A stretch of 64,000 nt of DNA. Origin: Ruegeria atlantica. GTDB lineage: Bacteria > Pseudomonadota > Alphaproteobacteria > Rhodobacterales > Rhodobacteraceae. Of this stretch, positions 16,759 to 24,326 are shown one piece after another. The stretch spans positions 124,001 to 188,000 of the forward strand of contig NZ_WQFE01000003.1 in assembly GCF_013033965.1 (NCBI RefSeq), written 5' to 3'. The translations under genes and the position numbers were made by a program. The first letter of the stretch is position 1. Each line of letters opens with the position of its first letter. The notes under the pieces are model-generated. The model did not search any database. It worked only from the letters and a program-made list of their open reading frames with translations, and was not told where the DNA came from.

Positions 16759-17480
16759 AGCTGTAAGGGCGCACCCAAATCTGCCGCGGTAATGACCGAG
16801 ACAAAAGCTAGGATGGCTTCCAGATCATCCAGCGTCATTTCGACCGGGTATATGGGCGACGGGCGCTGTGGATCAAACGGTGGGGTCAGCCCGTCAATCT
16901 GCGTGAACGCGGGGTGCGGGTTGAGGGCAAAGAACGCCTCGAATCTCTCCGACCAGTCCGGCATGGCGCGCAGCAACGCGAAAGAGGGCGTCGAGCCCAG
17001 GCCATTCATCCGGTTTTTGGGTCCGATCACATGGCACCGACCGCAATGGGTCATCGACAATTCCTCGCCGCGCAATGTATCACCGTCGATCACCGTTTCG
17101 GTTTCCACAGCTGCGATATCAAAGCTGGCCGAGAAGGGCGTTCCTTGCTCTGGTGCAAAACTCTCTACCGTCCGCTTGCCAATATCGGACAGCAACCAGT
17201 CACGGAACCGTTCATGTTTGGCGTCTTCGCCGATCCGGAGGTGATAGATCACACCATCGCGCGCAAAGACAGGATCACCCGGAGGGGCAGTTTCCAGCAC
17301 CAAAACGCCCGCATCATCCGCAATAACCCGTATCCCGGTCTTGAGAGAAAAGCGAGGAAGGATATGTTGCAGCAGACCAGAGTCAGTGACCTCGTCCGGG
17401 GCGGCAAGACCAATCGCCTCTTGCGACCAAGAGGGGGTGGCAGAGAGCGTCAGGCTCAGGCACAAGAGGACAAAGCGCAT
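16752..17480 (-). CDS. Cytochrome c with truncated TupA-like N-terminal domain
   Basis: This 242-residue exported protein has a signal peptide cut near SWSQ (residue 20). Residues 33-53 (DSGLLQHILPRFSLKTGI) match the opening of the TupA at 4563-5378. Residues 68-108 (GDP, GVIY, RFRDWLLSDIGKRTVESF) match its closing segment (GDP, GVIL, RFIDWLIGPDGQTAIEAF). The middle of TupA, over 100 residues, is missing and the ligand loop STTST is replaced by APDEV. A cytochrome c domain with CGRCH at 146-150 follows. ATG 17480 is used; the longer frame to 17852 lacks a signal peptide and lies across the start of mrp. The role is unknown; electron transfer for FDH is likely. Confidence 0.8.
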   Translation of the reverse strand: MRFVLLCLSLTLSATPSWSQEAIGLAAPDEVTDSGLLQHILPRFSLKTGIRVIADDAGVLVLETAPPGDPVFARDGVIYHLRIGEDAKHERFRDWLLSDIGKRTVESFAPEQGTPFSASFDIAAVETETVIDGDTLRGEELSMTHCGRCHVIGPKNRMNGLGSTPSFALLRAMPDWSERFEAFFALNPHPAFTQIDGLTPPFDPQRPSPIYPVEMTLDDLEAILAFVSVITAADLGAPLQLQ

Positions 17481-17612
17481 GCCGCAGCCTAACGGCCCGG
17501 CACCAAATGCGTCAAATGAACTGAATGAGACGGAGACACGTGCAATGAACGGCAACCGCAGCTTGTCGATACCCAGAGCCCAGACCACCGGGTTCCAAAA
17601 GGAGAATGAAGC

Positions 17613-18674
17613 ATGAGTGTTCGTGACGCGGTTCTGGCGAACCTGAGAAAGATCACCGACCCCGTTTCCGGACAGGACATCGTCAGCGCCGGCGTTGTCC
17701 GCGCGCTGAACGTCGAAGGCGACACAGTACGCTTTGTGCTGGAGATCGACCCCAAGCAGGCCGAGCGCATGGAGCCCGTCCGCGCCGCTGCCGAACAAGC
17801 CGCGCAGATGGTTGAGGGTGTCGACAAGGTATCTGCCATGCTGACCGCGCATTCCGAAAAAGCGCCGCCGGATCTGAAGCCCAAGCCGAAGCCATCACAG
17901 ACCGGACCACAGGCCGTGCCAGGTGTCGACAGGATCATAGCTGTCGCTTCGGGTAAGGGCGGTGTCGGTAAATCGACAGTATCGGCAAACCTCGCCTGTG
18001 CCTTGGCGGCCGAAGGGCGACGTGTCGGCCTGTTGGACGCCGACGTCTATGGACCGTCGCAACCCCGGATGCTGGGTGTCTCGGGCCGTCCGGCGAGTCC
18101 CGACGGCAAAACCATCCTGCCATTGCGCAACCACGGCGTTACCATGATGTCGATGGGCCTGATGACCAATGAAGGACAGGCCGTTGTCTGGCGCGGCCCA
18201 ATGCTGATGGGCGCGTTGCAACAGATGATGGGTCAGGTGCAATGGGGCGCGTTGGACGTGCTGATCGTCGACCTGCCGCCCGGCACCGGTGACGTGCAGC
18301 TGACGCTGAGCCAGAAGTTCCAGGTGGATGGGGCCATCGTTGTGTCTACCCCGCAGGACGTCGCCCTGATCGACGCCCGCAAGGGGATCGACATGTTCAA
18401 CCAGCTCAAGACGCCCATCGTTGGGATGATCGAAAACATGTCGACGCATATCTGCTCGAACTGCGGCCATGAAGAGCATGTGTTCGGCCATGGCGGCGTG
18501 AAGTCCGAGGCCGAGACGCTGGGCGTTCCCTTGCTGGGTGAAATCCCGCTGCATCTGGATATTCGTGTTGCCGCCGATGGCGGTGCGCCCATCGTGGTCA
18601 GCAAACCCGACAGCCCTCAGGCCGAGGCGTTCCGCAGAATCGCGCGCGATATGATTGCCAAGGGCAAAGCATGA
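17613..18674 (+). CDS. mrp: Mrp/NBP35-family P-loop ATPase (iron-sulfur carrier)
   Basis: This 353-residue cytoplasmic protein has an N-terminal MIP18/FeS_assembly_P domain (residues 1-80), a proline/lysine linker, then the ParA-like ATPase domain with deviant Walker A SGKGGVGKST at 113-122. A CxxC (ICSNCG) near residue 272 can bridge a cluster between two subunits. Mrp proteins carry or insert [4Fe-4S] clusters. The FDH subunits and the 650-residue iron-sulfur protein are likely clients. It leads a three-gene forward operon. The strong AAAAGGAG site precedes the ATG. Confidence 0.93.
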   Translation: MSVRDAVLANLRKITDPVSGQDIVSAGVVRALNVEGDTVRFVLEIDPKQAERMEPVRAAAEQAAQMVEGVDKVSAMLTAHSEKAPPDLKPKPKPSQTGPQAVPGVDRIIAVASGKGGVGKSTVSANLACALAAEGRRVGLLDADVYGPSQPRMLGVSGRPASPDGKTILPLRNHGVTMMSMGLMTNEGQAVVWRGPMLMGALQQMMGQVQWGALDVLIVDLPPGTGDVQLTLSQKFQVDGAIVVSTPQDVALIDARKGIDMFNQLKTPIVGMIENMSTHICSNCGHEEHVFGHGGVKSEAETLGVPLLGEIPLHLDIRVAADGGAPIVVSKPDSPQAEAFRRIARDMIAKGKA

Positions 18675-19369
18675 ACGAGCCGGTCTTTCCCCCTCTGCTA
18701 ACGGGCCACCCGGTGCAGGGTGGGGAAGACCCGTTCGAGCGCGCTCAGGCTATGGCCGCGCTGGGCTGTGATGCAGGTACCGTGGTCCATAACATTCAAG
18801 CCGATCGTCTGCGCGTGGCCATCGTTTTCGCACCCGAGGTTTCCTTACGCGATGCGATGGCGATGTTGCCTCTGTGCGCGGTTGGATTTCAGAACGCGCT
18901 GGGCGCGCTGGCCCCGCCCGAGGTCGCGGTACATCTGGGCTGGGATGGGTTGATTTGTGTGAACGGGGCCAAATGCGGAATGTTCCGCGTGGCGGCATCG
19001 GATACAGACCCCGAAGCGGAACCGGATTGGCTGATCGTCGGATGGGATTTGGCGCTGCTGCAGACCAGCGAGGCGCCCGGCGAAAACCCGGACGTCACTG
19101 CGCTGTACGACGAAGGATGTGCCGATGTCTCGGCGACGCAGCTGGTTGAAAGCTGGTCGCGGCACATGCTGACATGGCTGAACCGCTGGCAGGAGGAGGG
19201 CAATGCCCCAGTGCACGGCGAATGGATGGGCCTGCTGCGCGGCGTAGGAGAGCCCATTGGCGAAACAGGCGTGTTTCTGGGAACGGATGAACGGTTCGGG
19301 ATGCTGATCCGCCACGGTTCAGACACGCAGCTTCGCCCGCTGACGGAATTGTTGGAGAACGGACAATGA
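18671..19369 (+). CDS. Biotin/lipoate-protein-ligase-like protein of the FDH cluster
   Basis: This 232-residue protein overlaps mrp by 4 bp. It has the BPL/LplA fold pattern: an N-terminal segment, a central core with VHLGWDGLICVNGAKCGMFRV, and a C-terminal small domain (HGEWMGLLRGVGEPIGETGVFLGTDERFG) resembling DUF4444. The usual biotin-binding GRGR loop and catalytic lysine are not evident, so ligase activity is doubtful. Found in this position across Rhodobacterales FDH loci. It may bind a cofactor or attach something to an FDH partner; this is inference. Confidence 0.8.
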   Translation: MNEPVFPPLLTGHPVQGGEDPFERAQAMAALGCDAGTVVHNIQADRLRVAIVFAPEVSLRDAMAMLPLCAVGFQNALGALAPPEVAVHLGWDGLICVNGAKCGMFRVAASDTDPEAEPDWLIVGWDLALLQTSEAPGENPDVTALYDEGCADVSATQLVESWSRHMLTWLNRWQEEGNAPVHGEWMGLLRGVGEPIGETGVFLGTDERFGMLIRHGSDTQLRPLTELLENGQ

Positions 19370-19845
19370 AACTGGCCCGCGCAATCCATTTCGACGAAAG
19401 CGACATGAATGTGTTTCATTCTCCGGCCCGAACCGGTGAATGGTGCATTTCCGGCGGTTTTGAGTTTTCCAATTGGAGCGAGGGCGACCTTGAAGGCAAG
19501 GCGCGTCAGGCTTTTGCGAATGGCTGGTTAGGTGTTGAAACCTTTGGGCGCGTGACATTTGTCGCGGTCACTCAGGTGGAACAGGCCGAGCTTGATCAGA
19601 TCGCGCGGAACCTTTCGGAACACTTTGTGCAGTTCTATGGCGCCCCGTCGGTTGAGGCTGCCATGGACGTTGCGCAGGCCGAAATCGCCCATATGTCCGA
19701 GCTGTGTGATGAGCATAACCCGAATACGCTACTGACCGTTTCGCGTGAACTGTCCGACGCCGGAGTGCGTGAGGCTTTCCGTGTGATCACGCCGCAAGAA
19801 ACTCAGCTTGAAGCTCTGGCCGTTCACGGGTCGCTGGACGAATAG
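19366..19845 (+). CDS. DUF6505 family protein
   Basis: This 159-residue cytoplasmic protein starts inside the stop of the ligase-like gene (4-bp overlap). It opens MKLARAIHFDESDMNVF and has no membrane segment or recognised catalytic motif. The conservation of the family next to the ligase-like gene and mrp in FDH loci suggests a shared job in FDH assembly. It ends 3 bp before the convergent flavin reductase gene. Confidence 0.78.
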   Translation: MKLARAIHFDESDMNVFHSPARTGEWCISGGFEFSNWSEGDLEGKARQAFANGWLGVETFGRVTFVAVTQVEQAELDQIARNLSEHFVQFYGAPSVEAAMDVAQAEIAHMSELCDEHNPNTLLTVSRELSDAGVREAFRVITPQETQLEALAVHGSLDE

Positions 19846-19848
19846 CGA

Positions 19849-20349
19849 TCAGATCAGGTCCGCAAAACCGCCAAACTGGCCGCGCTTGAAGATCAGGCCC
19901 TTGCCGGTGCGGTGCATGACCTTTTGAACTTCGCCAACAATGATCAGGTGATCGCCTGCGTCGTGACGCGCGTGCAACTGGCAGTCGAACCGGGCCAGAC
20001 ACTCAGACAATAGGGGCCGACCCGCCGGGTCCTGTGTCCATTCGGCATGGGAAAAGTCCTTGCCATCGCGTGCAAAGCGCAAGGCACGATCCTGCTGATC
20101 CTGTGCCATGACGTGGATCGAGTAGTGCAGGCTGGCGTTGAAATCATCGAACCGGTTGGACTCTTTGGCCAGGCACCATAAGACAAGTGGCGGGTCCAAG
20201 GATACCGACGCGAAGGAATTGACGGTGATGGCCCGGGGACCCTGTTCGGTATTTGTGGTGATCACCGTCACGCCGGTTCCGAAACACCCCAACGCTTCGC
20301 GGAAAGCGATGCTTTGATCCGGGGTTGGGGTAAAGTGTTTTTCCGTCAT
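19849..20349 (-). CDS. Flavin reductase family protein
   Basis: This protein of about 166 residues belongs to the flavin_reduct family (FMN-binding split barrel). Conserved segments are FREALGCFGTGVTVITT, RAITVNSFASVSLDPPLVLWCL and a C-terminal HARHDAGDHLIIVGEV. Such proteins reduce FMN/FAD with NAD(P)H, often for a two-component monooxygenase, or bind flavin in other oxidoreductases. No oxygenase lies next door. ATG 20349 gives the usual family length; an upstream ATG at 20421 would add 24 residues, and neither start has a convincing ribosome-binding site. Confidence 0.85.
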   Translation of the reverse strand: MTEKHFTPTPDQSIAFREALGCFGTGVTVITTNTEQGPRAITVNSFASVSLDPPLVLWCLAKESNRFDDFNASLHYSIHVMAQDQQDRALRFARDGKDFSHAEWTQDPAGRPLLSECLARFDCQLHARHDAGDHLIIVGEVQKVMHRTGKGLIFKRGQFGGFADLI

Positions 20350-20436
20350 TGCGCGTTCATCCCGTGGCCGCGCCTCAGGTGCCACGGCGCGCCGGGTTTG
20401 TCCATGATAAGCTGCGCTCATCTGGTGTATTTCTGG

Positions 20437-21849
20437 CTAGTTCAAGTCTTCCAATAGGCGACCGTGTTGGCGCGTTGCCCCAACAACGAGGCCAAAGGTT
20501 GTCATTCCACGTGCCTGCAGCATCGGTAGCATTTTGACCAGCGCTTCGGCGGTTGCGACGGCATCGCCCAGAGCTGTATGGCGCAGATGGTCGGGGATGG
20601 TGATATCCAAGCGTTCGCACAGGGCATCCAGAGTGTGCTTATCACTTGCCCCGAACAGCACGGCGGATAACAGCACCGTGTCCAGAATGGGGTGATCCCA
20701 TTCGACATTCATGCGTTTGGCGTGCCGCCGCAAAAACGCCATGTCAAACGGCGCGTTATGGGCCACGATCACCGCGTCGCGGGCAAACTGATGCAGCACG
20801 CGCCCCGCCTCGGCTATGCCCGGCGCGCCCTGAACCATATGATCGCTGATCTTGTGCACCTTGGTCGAGGCCGGCGGGATCGGGATGCCGGGATCAACCA
20901 GCATGTCCAGTTGCTCTCCGTCCACGATCCGCCCGTTGACAACCCGAACAGCCCCGATCTGAACGATTTCGTCCTTGTGCGGCAGCAGTCCGGTGGTTTC
21001 GGTGTCAAACACGACAAAGCACAAGTCCTGCAAGGCAAGGTTGTCGATGGCCTCGTCCGTTGAGGTGTTCAACAAATCGAAGTCATAGACCAAGGGTCGC
21101 GCAGCCTCGGGCGCGATGTTTGCAGCACTATCCTCAAAAATCAGCATATACCCGGGGGCGCCGCCCAGGGGTTTCATGCGCGCCCTGTAACTCTGGGCGC
21201 CATCAACACTGGTCAGTGTACAGGCGACCTCCAGTCCGGTCTTCACCAATTTGGCATGAGCTTCTTCCAGCGGATCAGACTTCAGGTATTCCAGCAACGA
21301 AGCATTCAGCCGGGGATGCGCGATCTGTGCAAGCACCTCGGCAGCCTGACCATCATACAAAACGATCTTGTGGGTGGGGCTGGCCAATAACATCGCCACC
21401 GGGATCTCGGTCAGAAGGGCCGTAAGACGTTGCTTTTCTGCCGCCAGATGCGCGGTCTCCTCGGCCACGGCTTGGGCGACGTCCAAGGTTTTACCGGACA
21501 GCTGGTCAGCCAATCCGGCCGCTGCTGGCGCCAGATCACCCAGATATCGCGCTGCTTGTGTGTCCAATTCAGTGCTGACCCCGGCATGCGCGCGCGCCCT
21601 GAGTTGAGCAGATATCCGTTCGATTGGCTTGGCGACATTGTCGTCGAATAATAGCCAAACTGCTGCAATCAAAGCCAGAAAGCCAAAACCCATCAGAATC
21701 TCGGCGAAAATAAAGGCATCGAGCAGATCAGAATCCGCGACGCGCCGATAGCTGATCCACAGCGCCAGGGAACTGACGGCCAGAGCGCCAAGGGCCAGCA
21801 AGCAGAAGAACAGGAAAATCCGCAGACGCAAGCTTAACCGGTTCAGCAT
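20437..21849 (-). CDS. Membrane-anchored DEDDh 3'-5' exonuclease (PolIII epsilon-like)
   Basis: This 470-residue protein has two N-terminal membrane helices (about residues 10-30 and 45-68). A HAMP-like linker and a PAS-like region follow (about 150-250, IPVAMLLASPTHKIVLYDGQAA). A C-terminal RNaseT/DnaQ exonuclease domain begins near residue 290 with FDTETTGLLPHKDEIVQIG, then HNAPFDMAFL and HTALGDAVATAEAL, which supply the DEDDh residues. The start ATG 21849 has CGGAG upstream. The combination of membrane anchor, sensor and nuclease is unusual. It stands at the end of the acetate/symporter/DUF294 operon; a regulatory role rather than DNA repair is suggested by position only. Confidence 0.85.
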   Translation of the reverse strand: MLNRLSLRLRIFLFFCLLALGALAVSSLALWISYRRVADSDLLDAFIFAEILMGFGFLALIAAVWLLFDDNVAKPIERISAQLRARAHAGVSTELDTQAARYLGDLAPAAAGLADQLSGKTLDVAQAVAEETAHLAAEKQRLTALLTEIPVAMLLASPTHKIVLYDGQAAEVLAQIAHPRLNASLLEYLKSDPLEEAHAKLVKTGLEVACTLTSVDGAQSYRARMKPLGGAPGYMLIFEDSAANIAPEAARPLVYDFDLLNTSTDEAIDNLALQDLCFVVFDTETTGLLPHKDEIVQIGAVRVVNGRIVDGEQLDMLVDPGIPIPPASTKVHKISDHMVQGAPGIAEAGRVLHQFARDAVIVAHNAPFDMAFLRRHAKRMNVEWDHPILDTVLLSAVLFGASDKHTLDALCERLDITIPDHLRHTALGDAVATAEALVKMLPMLQARGMTTFGLVVGATRQHGRLLEDLN

Positions 21850-21850
21850 G

Positions 21851-22369
21851 TTACACTCCGCAGGTTGCCTCGACGATCGGGTCGTTCGCGGTGACGTCAA
21901 TCCAGTCGGCGTTCAGCAACCGGCCGTCATCCGCGAATTGCGCCCCGTCTGCAAGGTTGGCGCGGCTGAACTCTTTGCAGTTGACGACTACTGGTAGCTT
22001 CGAAACAGGAGCCCAGCGACCAAAGAGGTACAGCTCTACCAGTCGCTGTTCGGGAACCTGTTCGTTGGTGCGAACGGAACCGGCATCGATTGCGGCAAAT
22101 CGATCGACGAAGGGCACGGCATAGGTCCATGGGCGATAGAAGGCGCGGCTTTCAACCTCTTGTATGACGGTCATGCCATCGGGAAGGGTATCGCGCGTGC
22201 GGTCATACCAGGAATACTCGCTGGTGATCGTCATAGCGATCATACCCAGACCAGCGGCCACAGGTGTCATCCAGCGGGGCAGGCGGCCACCGGTCAGTTT
22301 GTTCAGCACCATTATGATGCCCGCAAATGCAAATCCTGCAAATATGGTGCCGATCAGTTCCAGAAACAT
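21851..22369 (-). CDS. Membrane protein of unknown function
   Basis: This 172-residue protein has two N-terminal hydrophobic segments (about residues 3-24 and 36-50) and a soluble C-terminal part with two cysteines (NCKEF and the last residues EATCGV). I do not recognise a family. It lies between the DUF294 gene (24 bp upstream) and the exonuclease gene (1 bp downstream), so it is surely co-transcribed with both and likely works in the same signalling or regulatory unit. Confidence 0.75.
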   Translation of the reverse strand: MFLELIGTIFAGFAFAGIIMVLNKLTGGRLPRWMTPVAAGLGMIAMTITSEYSWYDRTRDTLPDGMTVIQEVESRAFYRPWTYAVPFVDRFAAIDAGSVRTNEQVPEQRLVELYLFGRWAPVSKLPVVVNCKEFSRANLADGAQFADDGRLLNADWIDVTANDPIVEATCGV

Positions 22370-22393
22370 GTGTCTCTCCGTATGTCTGCCGCT

Positions 22394-24217
22394 TTAGCCC
22401 AGCATTCCTTTGCCGTGACCAACTGCCGATTGCATGGTTTTTACCACAACGAACGCATCCCGAAGATGGCTCCGCTCAAAATCAGACAGGTCTGAGGGCG
22501 GCAGGAAATTGTCCGGCTTTTGATCGCCCTTCACAAGTCTGACCTGATGCTCAAGTCGGGTTTCTGCGATCAAATCATACGCATCCAGCAAATCACGCGC
22601 TCCCGATGGGCTGAGGATTCCGCCAGATGCAGCTGCTTTCAGGCGCGCCCTTGTGTTGGCTTCGGTCAGTTGGCCCTGAAGGCTGTAGATGCGTGCAAGG
22701 TCAACGACAGGGACCACTCCGTTGTGTTTCAGGTCCAGCGTATTGCGATGCTCGCCGGACCGGATGGTCGCAAACCCGCGCAACAGACCCAGCGGAGGGG
22801 TGTGCTTCAGCGCATTCGAGATCATATGCGCGACAAAGATCGAGTTTGCGTTGGCGGCTGACAGCGTTTCAGCCTGCAGATCGTCGAACAGATGGAAGGC
22901 CCCGCCAATCGGGCGCAGATCGAACATGACCGAGGCCAGCATCTGGGCCTCAGGATTCGGTTTGGCGATCCAGCCACTGAAATAATCGCGCCAGACACGG
23001 ACGGGCTGACACCATCGTGGATTGGTCGCCATCATATCGCCGGGGCAATAATAATAACCGCAGACATCCAGTCCATCCGAGACAAATTTCGCAAGCTCCG
23101 CGAAGTAGTTCATATCGGCGTCAGTCACGCCGTCATCCAACATCAGGCAGTTGTCCTGATCGGAAACACCGGTCTGCTCCTGCCGACCTTGCGAGCCGCA
23201 AGCCAGCCATAGATAGGGAACGGGCGGCGGGCCCAGCTTATCCTCGGCCAATGCCAACAACCGGCGCGTTGCGGTATCGGCAATGTCGGTGATCAGGCGG
23301 GTGACGATCTCGTGCCGATTTCCAGCGGCCACCAGTTGTACCAAGAGTTGCGGGATTTCAGCGGTCACTGCCGCCATTTGATCCGCCGAGTCCGCTTGAG
23401 CAATCCGGCGGACAAGTTCGGCAGAATTCACGGCCTGATAGTGCGTCAGGTCCGTTTGCGTCACGATGCCGACAAGGCGTCCGCCCTCAGTGATCGGGAT
23501 GTGTCCGATCCCGCGTTCCATCATCACGTGCAAAACGTCCGAGCCGATATCGGATGCAGATAGGGTGATCGGATCTGCCGTCATGATCGCTGAAACGGGT
23601 GTGTCCGCGGGCATGCCATTGGCCACGTATTTGCCCGAGATATCGCGCAAGGTGGCGATGCCCAGCAGGTTATCCGCTTCGGTGATGCACAAGGATGAAA
23701 TGTGCTTGTCACGCATGATCGTTGCGGCTGCTTGAACCGGCGTGCCCGGCGAGCACGTCGCGGGGTTATGTGCCATCAGAACGTCAATTGCGCTGGTTGC
23801 CAAGCTCTGAGGTCCGGAACGGTTCGATCGGGTCCGGTTAAAGAATTTCGAAACGACGTCGTGCCCATTGATCAACTCGCGCACTAGATCTGGCGGCAGG
23901 ACCAACAGAACCGACGGCGTATGCGCCCGTGCCCTGGTTGCGGCCTTGCCGTCTTTTAGCAGGCCGCGCTCACCAAACGAGTTACGCAGACCAAGATGAG
24001 ACACCACAGCGTCGTTCTCATCGGTGATTTCAACTTGCCCCTCATAGATCACAAAAACGCCGGGCAGGGTGTGCCCAAGTTCGTAGACCGGAAAATCCTC
24101 CTCTACCTCCCAAACCTCGATCTGTCGGGCGATCTGATCGAGAGTTTCCGGTGGCAGGGCGTCATAAGGATGAACGGATTTCAGAAACCGGGTGATTTCG
24201 TCATGGGACAGAGGCAT
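22394..24217 (-). CDS. Cyclic-nucleotide-binding/CBS/DUF294 nucleotidyltransferase-like protein
   Basis: This 607-residue cytoplasmic protein has an N-terminal cNMP-binding domain (residues 10-115). Two CBS domains follow (about 160-285, with MRDKHISSLCITEADNLLGI and MMERGIGHIPITEGGRLVGI). A DUF294 nucleotidyltransferase domain then starts near 335 with GSQGRQEQTGVSDQDN, which keeps the G-S-x-G-R and D-x-D-N pattern. A DUF294_C domain ends the protein. The family resembles GlnD-like regulators that may modify a partner in response to nucleotides. It sits directly downstream of the Na+/solute symporter, which it may regulate. Confidence 0.9.
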   Translation of the reverse strand: MPLSHDEITRFLKSVHPYDALPPETLDQIARQIEVWEVEEDFPVYELGHTLPGVFVIYEGQVEITDENDAVVSHLGLRNSFGERGLLKDGKAATRARAHTPSVLLVLPPDLVRELINGHDVVSKFFNRTRSNRSGPQSLATSAIDVLMAHNPATCSPGTPVQAAATIMRDKHISSLCITEADNLLGIATLRDISGKYVANGMPADTPVSAIMTADPITLSASDIGSDVLHVMMERGIGHIPITEGGRLVGIVTQTDLTHYQAVNSAELVRRIAQADSADQMAAVTAEIPQLLVQLVAAGNRHEIVTRLITDIADTATRRLLALAEDKLGPPPVPYLWLACGSQGRQEQTGVSDQDNCLMLDDGVTDADMNYFAELAKFVSDGLDVCGYYYCPGDMMATNPRWCQPVRVWRDYFSGWIAKPNPEAQMLASVMFDLRPIGGAFHLFDDLQAETLSAANANSIFVAHMISNALKHTPPLGLLRGFATIRSGEHRNTLDLKHNGVVPVVDLARIYSLQGQLTEANTRARLKAAASGGILSPSGARDLLDAYDLIAETRLEHQVRLVKGDQKPDNFLPPSDLSDFERSHLRDAFVVVKTMQSAVGHGKGMLG

Positions 24218-24246
24218 AAATCACTCCTTGGTTCCTAGTTTAAAAG

Positions 24247-24273
24247 TCCCGCCCGGTACAGTGCCGGGCGGGA
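24247..24273 (-). terminator. Hairpin after the symporter gene
   Basis: A perfect 10-bp GC-rich stem (TCCCGCCCGG, 7-base loop, CCGGGCGGGA) lies 53 bases after the symporter stop. Read on the reverse strand it is followed by ACTTTTAAAC. It could end most symporter transcripts and reduce read-through to the DUF294 gene. Confidence 0.6.
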
Positions 24274-24326
24274 ATAGTCGGTCGAAAGACGCGGCACGTG
24301 GAGTGTATCCAAGCACCGCGTCATGC

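Noticed and set aside
17481..17852. N-terminal extension of the cytochrome at 16752-17480
   Set aside because: It would hide the signal peptide inside the protein and overlaps the start of mrp on the other strand.
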